From contig JAYZBK010000137.1 of NCBI GenBank assembly GCA_036339295.1, forward strand, positions 1 to 24,892: 24,892 nucleotides of DNA. Direction: 5' to 3'. This stretch comes from GCA-002862325 sp036339295 (GTDB taxonomy: Bacteria; Planctomycetota; Phycisphaerae; Phycisphaerales; SM1A02). Shown here in pieces: positions 9,495 through 16,553 of the stretch; positions within the stretch are counted from its first letter, which is position 1, and each line of letters opens with the position of its first letter. The translations under genes and the position numbers were made by a program. The notes beneath the pieces were generated by a model that did no database searches, was not told the origin of the DNA, and saw only the letters and a program-made list of their open reading frames with translations.

Positions 9495-11423
9495 TCAGGG
9501 GCAGTCGCCCCAGACCGCGAGCAGGAGGCCGACGTCGGCACCGCCGACCTCGCCGTTCCCGTCGAGATCCTCGGGGCAGCCACCACAGGTGCCCCAGGCC
9601 GCGAGGATCGCACCGAAGTCGGCGCCGTTGACGACGCCGTCACCGTTGAAGTCGCCGGTGCAGCTGCCCGAACCACCGGCGGTGCCGTCGATGAAGACGA
9701 ACCACTCGAGGTCGAAGCCGATCGAGCCCACGGTGGCGTACTCGGTGATGCCGCAGGATGCGGAGCGGAGGTAGGTGGTACCGCTCGTGATGTCGGCCGC
9801 GGTGCCGCCACCGAAGGTGACGAAGCCGTCGAGCGACGGCGGGATGTCGATCTCGACCACGAGGGCGGATCCGTCCGAGAGATCGACCGCGACGCCGCCG
9901 TCGAAGGAGACGACGCTGTACTCGTTGCCGGCCGTCGTGTAGATGCCGAGCGGCGCGGAGGCGAGCAGGGTCATGTCGGCATAGGGAGCCGGGTTGCCGC
10001 TCGGAGAGGTCAGGATGTTGATCGAACCCTCGATGTACGATCCCGGGTTCGTCACGCCGAACCGGACGCAGTCGATGGTGAACGAGTCACCGACCTCGGC
10101 CTGCGTGTAGACGCGGCAGTAGGCGTTCTCGGTGGTGATGCCACCACCGGCACACGCCACGCCACCGACCGTCATCACGTCGGTGCTGTTCTGCGTGATC
10201 GTGTCCGGCCCCGGGGTGTCGCAGGTGTAGGGCGGGAGCGGCGGCTCGGGCTCTTCCCAGCTGACGGTCAGGCTGCCGGTTCCAACCGAACCCTGGTAGC
10301 CGGAGACGCTGAGGAGGTACTGGCGACCGGCGGTCATGTTGTAGTTGAGGAGGGACGAGAAGTCGGCGCAACCGGCACCGTCGTCGTTGCAGGCCACCTC
10401 GGCACCCTCGAGGGCGGATCCGTCGATCGGATCCCCGACCTCACCCATGTCCCAGAGGGTCAGGGCGGTGTCGTAGAGGGCCTGGTTGCAGGTGCTGGCG
10501 GTCAGCCGCTGGTCGGTCGCCTCGGTCACCTGGATCATGTACCAGACGTTCGGGCCGCCCGAGTCGGCGCAGCTGATGGTCGGTCCGTCGTAGTTGGCGA
10601 GCGTCGTGTCGAACGCGAGGGTCTCGCCGTTGGTGACCATCTGGGCGTCGGTGGCGCAGTCGTTCGAGTACGCAGGAGCGTCGCACGAGTACTGGAAGAT
10701 GCCGCAGAGCGCGATCGCCAGTTCGGCACAGGTGCTGTCCCAGCTGCTGTCGCAGCAGAACGGATCACCGCCGCCGTCGGCGTCGCAGGTCAGGGCGCAG
10801 CAGGCGAGATCGTCGCAACCCGGGGTCCCGTTGGCCTCGGCGCAGGATCCGGTGGCTCCGTCGCAACCCGCGGGGATGCTGCCACCCAGCACGAAGTAGA
10901 AGTCGGCGGTGTTGATCTCGGAGTGACGGAGACCGGTGCCGTCGTTCCAGGTCGAGGCCATGCCGATGTTCACGTCGCCCGAGGCGTCCACCTTGTAGAG
11001 GAACGCGGCAAGCGGGGTGTCGAGTTCGGCGAGGGCCTGGCGGTTCGCACAGGTGTCCGGCGTGTCGGCACCCGTGTCGTCACCGGCGAAGGGCGACGGG
11101 CTGGTGTACCAGTTGGTGACGCCGGCTTCCTCCATGGTGAGGGCGAAGACGACCTCGGAGGCCCAACCGGTGTAGCTGGAACCACCGTTCCAGCAGACGT
11201 CGACGTCGATGTTCGACCAGCCGATGCTCTCGAAGTAGCGGCCGGGATCGGCGGTCGACGAGGTCTGCGCGTTCGCCGGGGTCTCTCCAGCAGCGAAGTC
11301 GATGAAGAAGATCTCTCCATCGCTGAAATTGACGTCGAACCGGACGGAATCGCCAGCATGAGCGGCGCCGGCAAGACCGACGGCCCCCAAGGCGGCGAAT
11401 GCCTTGATGTGGGAGGTGTTCAT
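9495..11423 (-). CDS. secreted multidomain protein with dockerin-like C-terminus (paralogue 1)
   Basis: This is a 642-residue protein; the ATG at 11423 has GAGGAGA about 8 bases upstream. The signal peptide (residues 1-23) ends AHA. Domains in order: an N-terminal beta domain (25-190); a Cys-rich module with the pattern DLACCALTCDADGGGDPFCC, then CDSSWDSTCAELAIALC; a PPC-like beta domain with Cys pairs (about 245-390); a jelly-roll-like domain (about 395-575, from TCDTPGPDTITQ); and two EF-hand/dockerin-type repeats at the end, DFNGDGVVNGADFGAILAAW and DLDGNGEVGGADVGLLLAVW, closing with GDCP. It is likely exported and calcium-binding, but no enzyme motif is visible. The terminal repeats are typical of Phycisphaerae secreted proteins. 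It is a tandem paralogue of the gene at 11718-13658, from which a terminator separates it, so it probably has its own promoter. Confidence 0.88.
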   Translation of the reverse strand: MNTSHIKAFAALGAVGLAGAAHAGDSVRFDVNFSDGEIFFIDFAAGETPANAQTSSTADPGRYFESIGWSNIDVDVCWNGGSSYTGWASEVVFALTMEEAGVTNWYTSPSPFAGDDTGADTPDTCANRQALAELDTPLAAFLYKVDASGDVNIGMASTWNDGTGLRHSEINTADFYFVLGGSIPAGCDGATGSCAEANGTPGCDDLACCALTCDADGGGDPFCCDSSWDSTCAELAIALCGIFQYSCDAPAYSNDCATDAQMVTNGETLAFDTTLANYDGPTISCADSGGPNVWYMIQVTEATDQRLTASTCNQALYDTALTLWDMGEVGDPIDGSALEGAEVACNDDGAGCADFSSLLNYNMTAGRQYLLSVSGYQGSVGTGSLTVSWEEPEPPLPPYTCDTPGPDTITQNSTDVMTVGGVACAGGGITTENAYCRVYTQAEVGDSFTIDCVRFGVTNPGSYIEGSINILTSPSGNPAPYADMTLLASAPLGIYTTAGNEYSVVSFDGGVAVDLSDGSALVVEIDIPPSLDGFVTFGGGTAADITSGTTYLRSASCGITEYATVGSIGFDLEWFVFIDGTAGGSGSCTGDFNGDGVVNGADFGAILAAWGTCGGCPEDLDGNGEVGGADVGLLLAVWGDCP

Positions 11424-11549
11424 CACGCTCGTCTCCTCTTGTCTTCTCTTGTATTCCAATGCGAGCCCTGAAGGCCCGCGTGCGTCCGGCGAGGACGTTC
11501 CCCGAGGGACGGCACCGAGCATCCGACCGTCCCATTTCCGGCGACGCGT

Positions 11550-11555
11550 TATGTA
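11550..11555 (-). promoter_or_regulatory. candidate -10 (TACATA) for paralogue 1
   Basis: The 294-base gap 11424-11717 holds the terminator of the upstream paralogue (11620-11664) and the leader of this gene. On the minus strand TACATA is preceded by TTGACC (11566-11561), but the 5-base spacing is too short for a -35/-10 pair. A TAATCT just before TTGACC is an alternative -10. The start site is therefore unresolved. No small gene is seen in the gap. Confidence 0.25.
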
Positions 11556-11619
11556 CGTGAGGTCAAGATTACCCCTGATTCTCGGCGATTCATCAAAATT
11601 CCGAATCCATCGCCAAGTC

Positions 11620-11664
11620 TCCGAAAAAGAACAGCTCCCCGACCCAGAAGGGCCGGGGAGCTGT
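11620..11664 (-). terminator. intrinsic terminator of paralogue 2
   Basis: On the minus strand ACAGCTCCCCG (11664-11654) pairs perfectly with CGGGGAGCTGT (11641-11631). The stem continues inward with a G-U pair and CCC/GGG around a TTCT loop, for about 15 bp in all. TCTTTTTCGG follows directly. The hairpin begins 54 bases after the stop at 11718. This is a textbook rho-independent terminator and separates the two paralogues transcriptionally. Confidence 0.85.
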
Positions 11665-11717
11665 CGAGGATCCTGGTTTCCGGTCTCAAGACTCGACCGG
11701 GCAGTGATCAGCTCCGA

Positions 11718-13658
11718 TCAGGGGCAGGGGCCCCAGACCGCGAGCAGGAGACCCACGTCGGCACCGTTGACCTCGCCGTTGCCGTCGAGATCTTCGGGGC
11801 AGCCACCACAGGTGCCCCAGGCCGCGAGGATCGAGCCGAAGTCGGCACCGTTGACGATGCCGTCACCGTTGAAGTCGCCCGGGCAGCTGCCCGAACCACC
11901 GGCGGTGCCGTCGATGAAGACGAACCACTCGAGGTCGAAGCCGATGTCACCGACCGGGAGGTACTCGGTGATGCCACACGAGCCCGAACGGAGGTAGGTG
12001 GTACCGCTCGAGATGTCGAGCGCGGTGCCGCCACCGAAGGTGACGAACCCGTCGAGCGACGGCGGGATCTCGATCTCGACCACGAGGGCCGAACCGTCCG
12101 AGAGGTCGACGTCGACGCCGTCGGCGAACGAGACGACGTTGTACTCGAGGCCGGCGGTGGTGTAGAACCCGAAGTCGTTCGAGGCGAGCAGCGTCATGTC
12201 GGCCAGCGGGGCGGGGCTGCCCGACGGGCTGTTGTAGACGTTGATCTTCGCCGGGAGGTACGAACCGGGGTTCGTCACGCCGAACCGGATGCAGTCGATG
12301 GTGAACGCGTCACCGACCTCGGCCTGCGTGTAGACGCGGCAGTAGTTGTTCTCGGTGGTGATGCCACCACCGGCACACGCCACGCCACCGGTCGTCATCA
12401 CGTCGGTGATGCTCTGCGTGATGGTGTCCGGACCCGGGGTGTCGCAGGTCTGCGGCGGGATCGGCGGGTCGGGCTCCTGCCAGGAGACGGTCAGGTCGCC
12501 GGAACCGGTGGCCGACTGGTAGCCGCCGAGGCGGACGAGGTAGCTGTTGCCGGCGACGACGGCCGTCTGGGCCTCGGAGGTGAAGAACGTCGGGTCGTCG
12601 CAGTCCTCGTTGCAGATGAGGAAGACGTCGGGCAGGGTGGCCGGATCGAAGGTCGATCCGGTCGGGCCGGCGTCGTAGATCGCGATCTTCGTGTCGAAGT
12701 CCGCGAGGTTGCAGCACGTGGCGGTGAGGATCGAGTCGGTATCGACGTCGACCATGTACCACGCGTCGGACCAGATCGGGAAGTCCTCGTAGCCCGAGCC
12801 GCAACCGATCTCGTCCGGACCATCGGTGTTGAAGCCGGTGGTGTTGAACGCGACGGTCTCGCCGTTGGTCATCATCGTGGGCGAGGTGGCGCAGTCGTTC
12901 GCGGCCGCGGGGGCATCGCACGAGTACTGGAAGATGCCGCAGAGCGCGACCGCCAGCTCGACGCAGGTGCTGTCCCAGCTGCTGTCGCAGCAGAACGGGT
13001 CGCCGCCGGCGTCCGGATCGCAGGTCAGGGCACAGCAGGAGAGGTCCTCGCAACCCGGGGTCGGGTGGGCCTCGCCACAGGAGCCGGTGGCTCCTTCGCA
13101 GCCCGCGGGAATCTCGCCACCGAGCACGAAGTAGAAGTCGGCGGTGTTGATCTCGGAGTGACGGAGACCGGTGCCGTCGTTCCAGGTCGAGACCATGCCG
13201 ACGTCCACGTTGCCCGAAGCGTCAACCTTGTAGAGGAACGCGGCGAGCGGGGTGTCGATCTCGGCGAGAGCCTGTCGGTTGGAGCAGGTGTCCGGCGTGT
13301 CGGCACCCGTGTTGTCACCGGCGAAGGGCGACGTGCTGGTGTACCAGTTGGTGACGCCGGCTTCCTCCATGGTGAGGGCGAAGACGACCTCGGAGGCCCA
13401 GCCGGTGTAGCTGGAACCACCGTTCCAGCAGATGTCGACGTCGACGTTCGACCAGCCGACGCTGCTGATGTAGCGGCCGGGGTCGGCCGTCGCGACGGCC
13501 TGGGCGTTCGCCGGGGTCTGCCCCGCAGCGAAGTCGACGAAGAAGATGTCTGCGTCGCTGAAGTTGGCGTCGAATCGCACGGTGTCGCCCGCGAAGGCGG
13601 CTCCCGCGATGCCGACGGTGCCGAGGGCGGCACAAGTCTTGATGAACTGACACTGCAT
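11718..13658 (-). CDS. secreted multidomain protein with dockerin-like C-terminus (paralogue 2)
   Basis: This is a 646-residue protein; the ATG at 13658 has GGAGG 8 bases upstream. An in-frame TTG five codons earlier would place that Shine-Dalgarno inside the gene, so it is rejected. The signal peptide (1-23) ends AFA. The domain order equals that of the neighbour at 9495-11423: N-terminal beta domain, Cys-rich module (DLSCCALTCDPDAGGDPFCC), PPC-like domain, jelly-roll-like domain, and two EF-hand/dockerin repeats (DFNGDGIVNGADFGSILAAW, DLDGNGEVNGADVGLLLAVW) ending GPCP. N- and C-terminal parts are nearly identical to the neighbour. The middle PPC-like domain differs strongly and is somewhat longer (for example YEDFPIWSDAWYMVDVDTDS). 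The protein is probably an exported, calcium-dependent structural or binding protein; its ligand is unknown. Confidence 0.88.
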   Translation of the reverse strand: MQCQFIKTCAALGTVGIAGAAFAGDTVRFDANFSDADIFFVDFAAGQTPANAQAVATADPGRYISSVGWSNVDVDICWNGGSSYTGWASEVVFALTMEEAGVTNWYTSTSPFAGDNTGADTPDTCSNRQALAEIDTPLAAFLYKVDASGNVDVGMVSTWNDGTGLRHSEINTADFYFVLGGEIPAGCEGATGSCGEAHPTPGCEDLSCCALTCDPDAGGDPFCCDSSWDSTCVELAVALCGIFQYSCDAPAAANDCATSPTMMTNGETVAFNTTGFNTDGPDEIGCGSGYEDFPIWSDAWYMVDVDTDSILTATCCNLADFDTKIAIYDAGPTGSTFDPATLPDVFLICNEDCDDPTFFTSEAQTAVVAGNSYLVRLGGYQSATGSGDLTVSWQEPDPPIPPQTCDTPGPDTITQSITDVMTTGGVACAGGGITTENNYCRVYTQAEVGDAFTIDCIRFGVTNPGSYLPAKINVYNSPSGSPAPLADMTLLASNDFGFYTTAGLEYNVVSFADGVDVDLSDGSALVVEIEIPPSLDGFVTFGGGTALDISSGTTYLRSGSCGITEYLPVGDIGFDLEWFVFIDGTAGGSGSCPGDFNGDGIVNGADFGSILAAWGTCGGCPEDLDGNGEVNGADVGLLLAVWGPCP

Positions 13659-13751
13659 CCGTGAATCCTCCAAATCGGATCTGAAACGCGGGTGTCCAGG
13701 AGTGGAGACCCGAGATGTAGACAGTTGTCCCGGAATCCGGGCGCTGCTTCA

Positions 13752-13779
13752 AATGTAGTCGGGGCATGGGCTTGGTCAA
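13752..13779 (-). promoter_or_regulatory. sigma-70-like promoter of paralogue 2
   Basis: On the minus strand TTGACC (13779-13774) is followed after 16 bases by TACATT (13757-13752). This is the best -35/-10 pair in the window. It gives a 5' leader of about 85 bases before the ATG at 13658. The rest of the 262-base gap 13659-13920 shows only a small hairpin near the end of the oxidoreductase gene. Confidence 0.6.
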
Positions 13780-13891
13780 CGCGGAAAGAGGGCAAATGCC
13801 CCCGGTCCCCCGGCAATTGGACGCCCAGTCAGGCGTTTACCCGCTTGCCGATGATCCAAGATCCCGAACCCCCTGATTATCGGAGTCTTGG

Positions 13892-13906
13892 CTCGGTTGC
13901 ACCGAG
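13892..13906 (-). terminator. small hairpin after the oxidoreductase gene
   Basis: CTCGGT (13892-13897) pairs with ACCGAG (13901-13906) around a 3-base loop, 14 bases after the stop codon at 13921. No T-run follows on the minus strand, so it is at best a weak terminator. Confidence 0.3.
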
Positions 13907-13920
13907 TGCTACTCGACCGG

Positions 13921-14952
13921 CTATCCCCATCGGACCACGAGCTTCCCGAACTGCTCGCCCTGCTCGATCCGCTCCCAGAGCCCCCGAGCGTCTGCCGGCG
14001 AGCCCGCATGGTCGACGACGGGAACGATCGTTTGAAGCTCGAAGAGACGAGTGACGGCCCGGAACTCGGCCATGGTCCCCATGGTCGACCCGAGGATCGA
14101 GAGCTGGTTCCAGAAGACGCGGGTCAGGTCGGTCCGAGCCGCCCCCCCGGTCGTGGCTCCGCAGGTGACGAGCCGACCACCCCGGGCCAGCGCCGTGATG
14201 CACGACTCGTGGATCGCCTGCCCCACGGAGTCGATGCTGAGGTCGACGCCTCGCCGGTCCGTCGCGGCCCGGACCGCCCGGCTCCAGTCCTCTCCTTCGT
14301 CGAGCACGGCCGCGTCGGCGCCGAGCTCGATCGCCCGGTCGAGCTTCCACTGATGCCGGCTCGTCACGACCACTCGGCAACCCAGGGCCTTGCAGATCCC
14401 GAGCGAAGCCAGGGCCACCCCTCCACCGATGCCGGTGACGAGGACCCATTCACCCGGCTGCACTCGGGCACGGGTCTGGAGCATCCGCCACGCGGTGAGG
14501 TGGGTCAGGCCGAAGGCGGCCGCCGCGGAAGCCTCGTGATGGCCTCCGATCTCGAGCAGGTTCGATGCCGGAGCGACGAACTTCTCGGCCATGGTTCCCG
14601 GCGTGTGCTCCCCCACCAGGCGGAACATCTCTCCCGCCGGCAGGATGCCGGGCCGGGCCGGCTCGATGTCCGGCACCGCGGCGTTGAGGATGACGCGACG
14701 CCCGACCCAGCCGGGGTCGACCCCCTCGCCGACCCGCTCGACCACGCCGACGCCGTCGCATCCGGTCACGCGAGGCCATGGTCTCTCGACGCCGGGGATC
14801 CCCCCGCCGACGAAGATGTCGAGCTGGTTGAGGGCCGCGGCCTCGGTCGCCACCAGCACCTCCCCCGGGGCCGGTTCGGGTTCGGGGAGATCGATCAACT
14901 CGACGTTCGGGGCCACGGGAGTCCCGCCGGTCATCACTGCGATTGCCTTCAT
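13921..14952 (-). CDS. zinc-independent MDR oxidoreductase (alcohol dehydrogenase/quinone reductase-like)
   Basis: This is a 343-residue protein from the ATG at 14952, where the protein-like sequence begins (MKAIAVMTGG). The N-terminal GroES-like domain contains AALNQLDIFVGGGIPGV and the loop VTGCDGVGVVERVG, where classical zinc enzymes have GHE. The Rossmann part has the nucleotide-binding glycines VLVTGIGGGVALASLGICKA, and downstream RGGRLVTCGATTGG and NQLSILGSTMGT are strongly typical of the MDR alcohol dehydrogenase-like family. The Cys-rich structural zinc lobe is absent, replaced by a short Pro/Ala/Glu stretch. It is probably an NAD(P)H-dependent reductase of quinones or enones in the cytoplasm; the substrate is unknown. 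Upstream, TAGAAT lies only 7 bases before the ATG and no Shine-Dalgarno is seen, suggesting a leaderless mRNA. Confidence 0.88.
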   Translation of the reverse strand: MKAIAVMTGGTPVAPNVELIDLPEPEPAPGEVLVATEAAALNQLDIFVGGGIPGVERPWPRVTGCDGVGVVERVGEGVDPGWVGRRVILNAAVPDIEPARPGILPAGEMFRLVGEHTPGTMAEKFVAPASNLLEIGGHHEASAAAAFGLTHLTAWRMLQTRARVQPGEWVLVTGIGGGVALASLGICKALGCRVVVTSRHQWKLDRAIELGADAAVLDEGEDWSRAVRAATDRRGVDLSIDSVGQAIHESCITALARGGRLVTCGATTGGAARTDLTRVFWNQLSILGSTMGTMAEFRAVTRLFELQTIVPVVDHAGSPADARGLWERIEQGEQFGKLVVRWG

Positions 14953-14959
14953 GGACCGG

Positions 14960-14965
14960 ATTCTA
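14960..14965 (-). promoter_or_regulatory. -10 element (TAGAAT) giving a probable leaderless start
   Basis: On the minus strand TAGAAT ends 7 bases before the ATG at 14952, so transcription would begin at or next to the start codon. No ribosome binding site exists between them. No clear -35 is visible. Confidence 0.45.
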
Positions 14966-15042
14966 GTGGACCCAGAACCGACTCCCCGGACGCGATCTGC
15001 CATACCGTGCCGCAGTCAACGCCTTCCCCGGAGTCTCGACCG

Positions 15043-16218
15043 ATGCCTCGCACCCGCCGGCCCAGGACCACGCTCGCCGACCGGATCAGCCCTCGCCGGA
15101 ACCTCCTGGCCACCCTCCTGCTGCTGGCAGGGTGCGGTGATGCCGGCACCGAGCCCACCACGACGTCGGCACCGACACCGGCCGAGGGCATCCAGGCCAC
15201 GGCTCCTGCGGCCTCGAACCCCGCTTCGACGGACTCGCTCGCACCGATCCTTCATCCGTCGGGCTCGGTGGCGATCAGGCCCGGCGCCACCGAGGTCTAC
15301 GGCGAGCCGTCGGACGTCGATTTCGGGATCGTCCCGCCGGGTTCCAAGCTGCGGACCGTGATGAAGCTCGTCAATCCCACCGACCGTCCCGTGGTGATCC
15401 GTGCCGCGATGCCGACGTGCCAGTGCACCACGGTCCAGGTCGCCGGCGAGACGATTCCCCCGAAGGGCGCGATCGGCATCCCGATGACGCTCCAGGTCCC
15501 CAGCACGACCGGCGAGAAGAAGGCCGCGGTGAACATCGTGTTCGCACCGCAGGTCCGCGGCCCCCGACTCACGCTTCGCGCGGTCTCGGCCTACCCGGTC
15601 CAGGCCCGGGCTTCGTCCGTCGGTCCGGAGACGCTGTGGATCGACGCCCTGAAGCCCGAGGGCATGACCGGTCGCATCCGACTCGTGGCCTCGGACGATC
15701 GTCCCTTCAACGTCCTGTCGGTGAACGGCGCTCCGCCCACGTTCATCGGCTCGTCCACTGCTTCCACGGAACAGGTCGTCGCCTACGACCTCACCGGCGA
15801 GACGCAGGCGTCGATGCCCAAGTGGATGATGATCGAGACCGACCATCCCGAGGCACCGATGCTCGAGATGCGGGTGCGACATCGCTGGTCGATGCTCCCC
15901 CACCAGTTCAAGGACTACACGGTCAAGGTGCAGTTCGACGGGTACATCGCGAACGTCGGTCGCTTGGCGCCCGGTTCCACGGCCGAGTTCACGGTCGAGC
16001 TGAAGCAGTTCCGCGGGCGGACGCTGCAGATGCTTCGATCCGGCGACCCGCGATTCGAGGTGATGCTGCTGTCCCAGACGCAGGGCGACGGGGACCGGGT
16101 GAAGGTCGTGGGCGCCCTTCGACCGAAGGCCGACGTGCGAGGCCCGTTCACGTGCCCCGTGGTCTTCGTCACCCCGGAAGGGGTCGAGACGATGTACGTC
16201 ATCGGCACCGTCCGCTGA
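15043..16218 (+). CDS. DUF1573-domain lipoprotein
   Basis: This is a 391-residue protein. The ATG at 15043 has GGAG about 10 bases upstream, and TACCGT (15003-15008) could be the -10. The N terminus is a lipoprotein signal: basic region, then NLLATLLLLAGC with lipid-attachment C31. A Thr/Ala/Pro-rich linker (32-80) follows. Residues 90-170 match DUF1573, an immunoglobulin-like beta domain, with DVDFGIVPPGSKLRTVMKLV and the typical PTCQCTT cysteine pair (C126, C128). The remaining 220 residues look like further beta-sandwich modules (for example VGRLAPGSTAEFTVELKQFR). DUF1573 proteins are common envelope proteins in planctomycetes and Bacteroidetes and have no established biochemical role. It is divergent from the MDR gene and convergent with the small gene at 16233. 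Confidence 0.88.
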   Translation: MPRTRRPRTTLADRISPRRNLLATLLLLAGCGDAGTEPTTTSAPTPAEGIQATAPAASNPASTDSLAPILHPSGSVAIRPGATEVYGEPSDVDFGIVPPGSKLRTVMKLVNPTDRPVVIRAAMPTCQCTTVQVAGETIPPKGAIGIPMTLQVPSTTGEKKAAVNIVFAPQVRGPRLTLRAVSAYPVQARASSVGPETLWIDALKPEGMTGRIRLVASDDRPFNVLSVNGAPPTFIGSSTASTEQVVAYDLTGETQASMPKWMMIETDHPEAPMLEMRVRHRWSMLPHQFKDYTVKVQFDGYIANVGRLAPGSTAEFTVELKQFRGRTLQMLRSGDPRFEVMLLSQTQGDGDRVKVVGALRPKADVRGPFTCPVVFVTPEGVETMYVIGTVR

Positions 16219-16232
16219 CCCGACGACGCGGC

Positions 16233-16478
16233 TCAGTCGCCGGAGGGACGATCGGCGATCCCGTCGAGTCGGGCCTCGATCCGGGCGATCCTTGCTTCGA
16301 GTTCGTCCAGCCGGCCTTCGGCGCTCGAGCCCGCGGCCAGCCTGCGAACACCGTCGAGCACGCCCTCGACCCGGTTCCTTCCAAGGGCCTCGACGACATC
16401 GTCCTCGAGGAGCGCTTCGCGGAACTCGGACCACCACGCGGTCCCGGGCAGCTCGAGCGGATCGGGGGACTCGGACAT
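16233..16478 (-). CDS. small coiled-coil protein, 81 residues
   Basis: This short gene reads MSESPDPLELPGTAWWSEFR at the start and has GGAG about 9 bases before the ATG at 16478. Residues 1-45 include a Trp pair and an acidic helix (REALLEDDVVEALGRNRVEG). Residues 55-76 form a heptad-like coiled coil, GRLDELEARIARIEARLDGI. It has no signal peptide or membrane helix. Reasons to believe it is real are the Shine-Dalgarno, the balanced protein composition and the fit between neighbours: the stop is 14 bases from that of the convergent lipoprotein gene, and the start is divergent from the gene at 16554. The function is unknown; it is possibly an oligomerising small regulator. Confidence 0.65.
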   Translation of the reverse strand: MSESPDPLELPGTAWWSEFREALLEDDVVEALGRNRVEGVLDGVRRLAAGSSAEGRLDELEARIARIEARLDGIADRPSGD

Positions 16479-16537
16479 CGGACGGCTCCGGTGCGACGCA
16501 GGCGATTCGGCGACGGATCACCGCCGCCGCCGGGTGG

Positions 16538-16547
16538 AGGCTAGCCT
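16538..16547. promoter_or_regulatory. palindromic AGGCTAGCCT between divergent genes
   Basis: This perfect 10-bp palindrome contains a TAGCCT (TAnnnT) hexamer on both strands, within the 75-base divergent gap 16479-16553. On the plus strand it ends 6 bases before the ATG at 16554. It could serve as a shared or bidirectional -10 or as a repressor site. Confidence 0.35.
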
Positions 16548-16553
16548 GTCCGC

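Noticed and set aside
8526..11471. A 981-codon plus-strand frame across the adaptor and paralogue 1
   Set aside because: The composition is that of a reverse-complement shadow (repeated Gly/Val/Asp/Arg). It spans a terminator and two real minus-strand genes.
11561..11566. TTGACC as the -35 of paralogue 1
   Set aside because: The nearest -10-like hexamer is only 5 bases away and nothing TATAAT-like lies 16-18 bases downstream.
9495..13658. The two tandem paralogues as an insertion sequence or mobile repeat
   Set aside because: Both copies are complete genes with signal peptides and their own terminators. No transposase, terminal inverted repeat or target duplication is seen.
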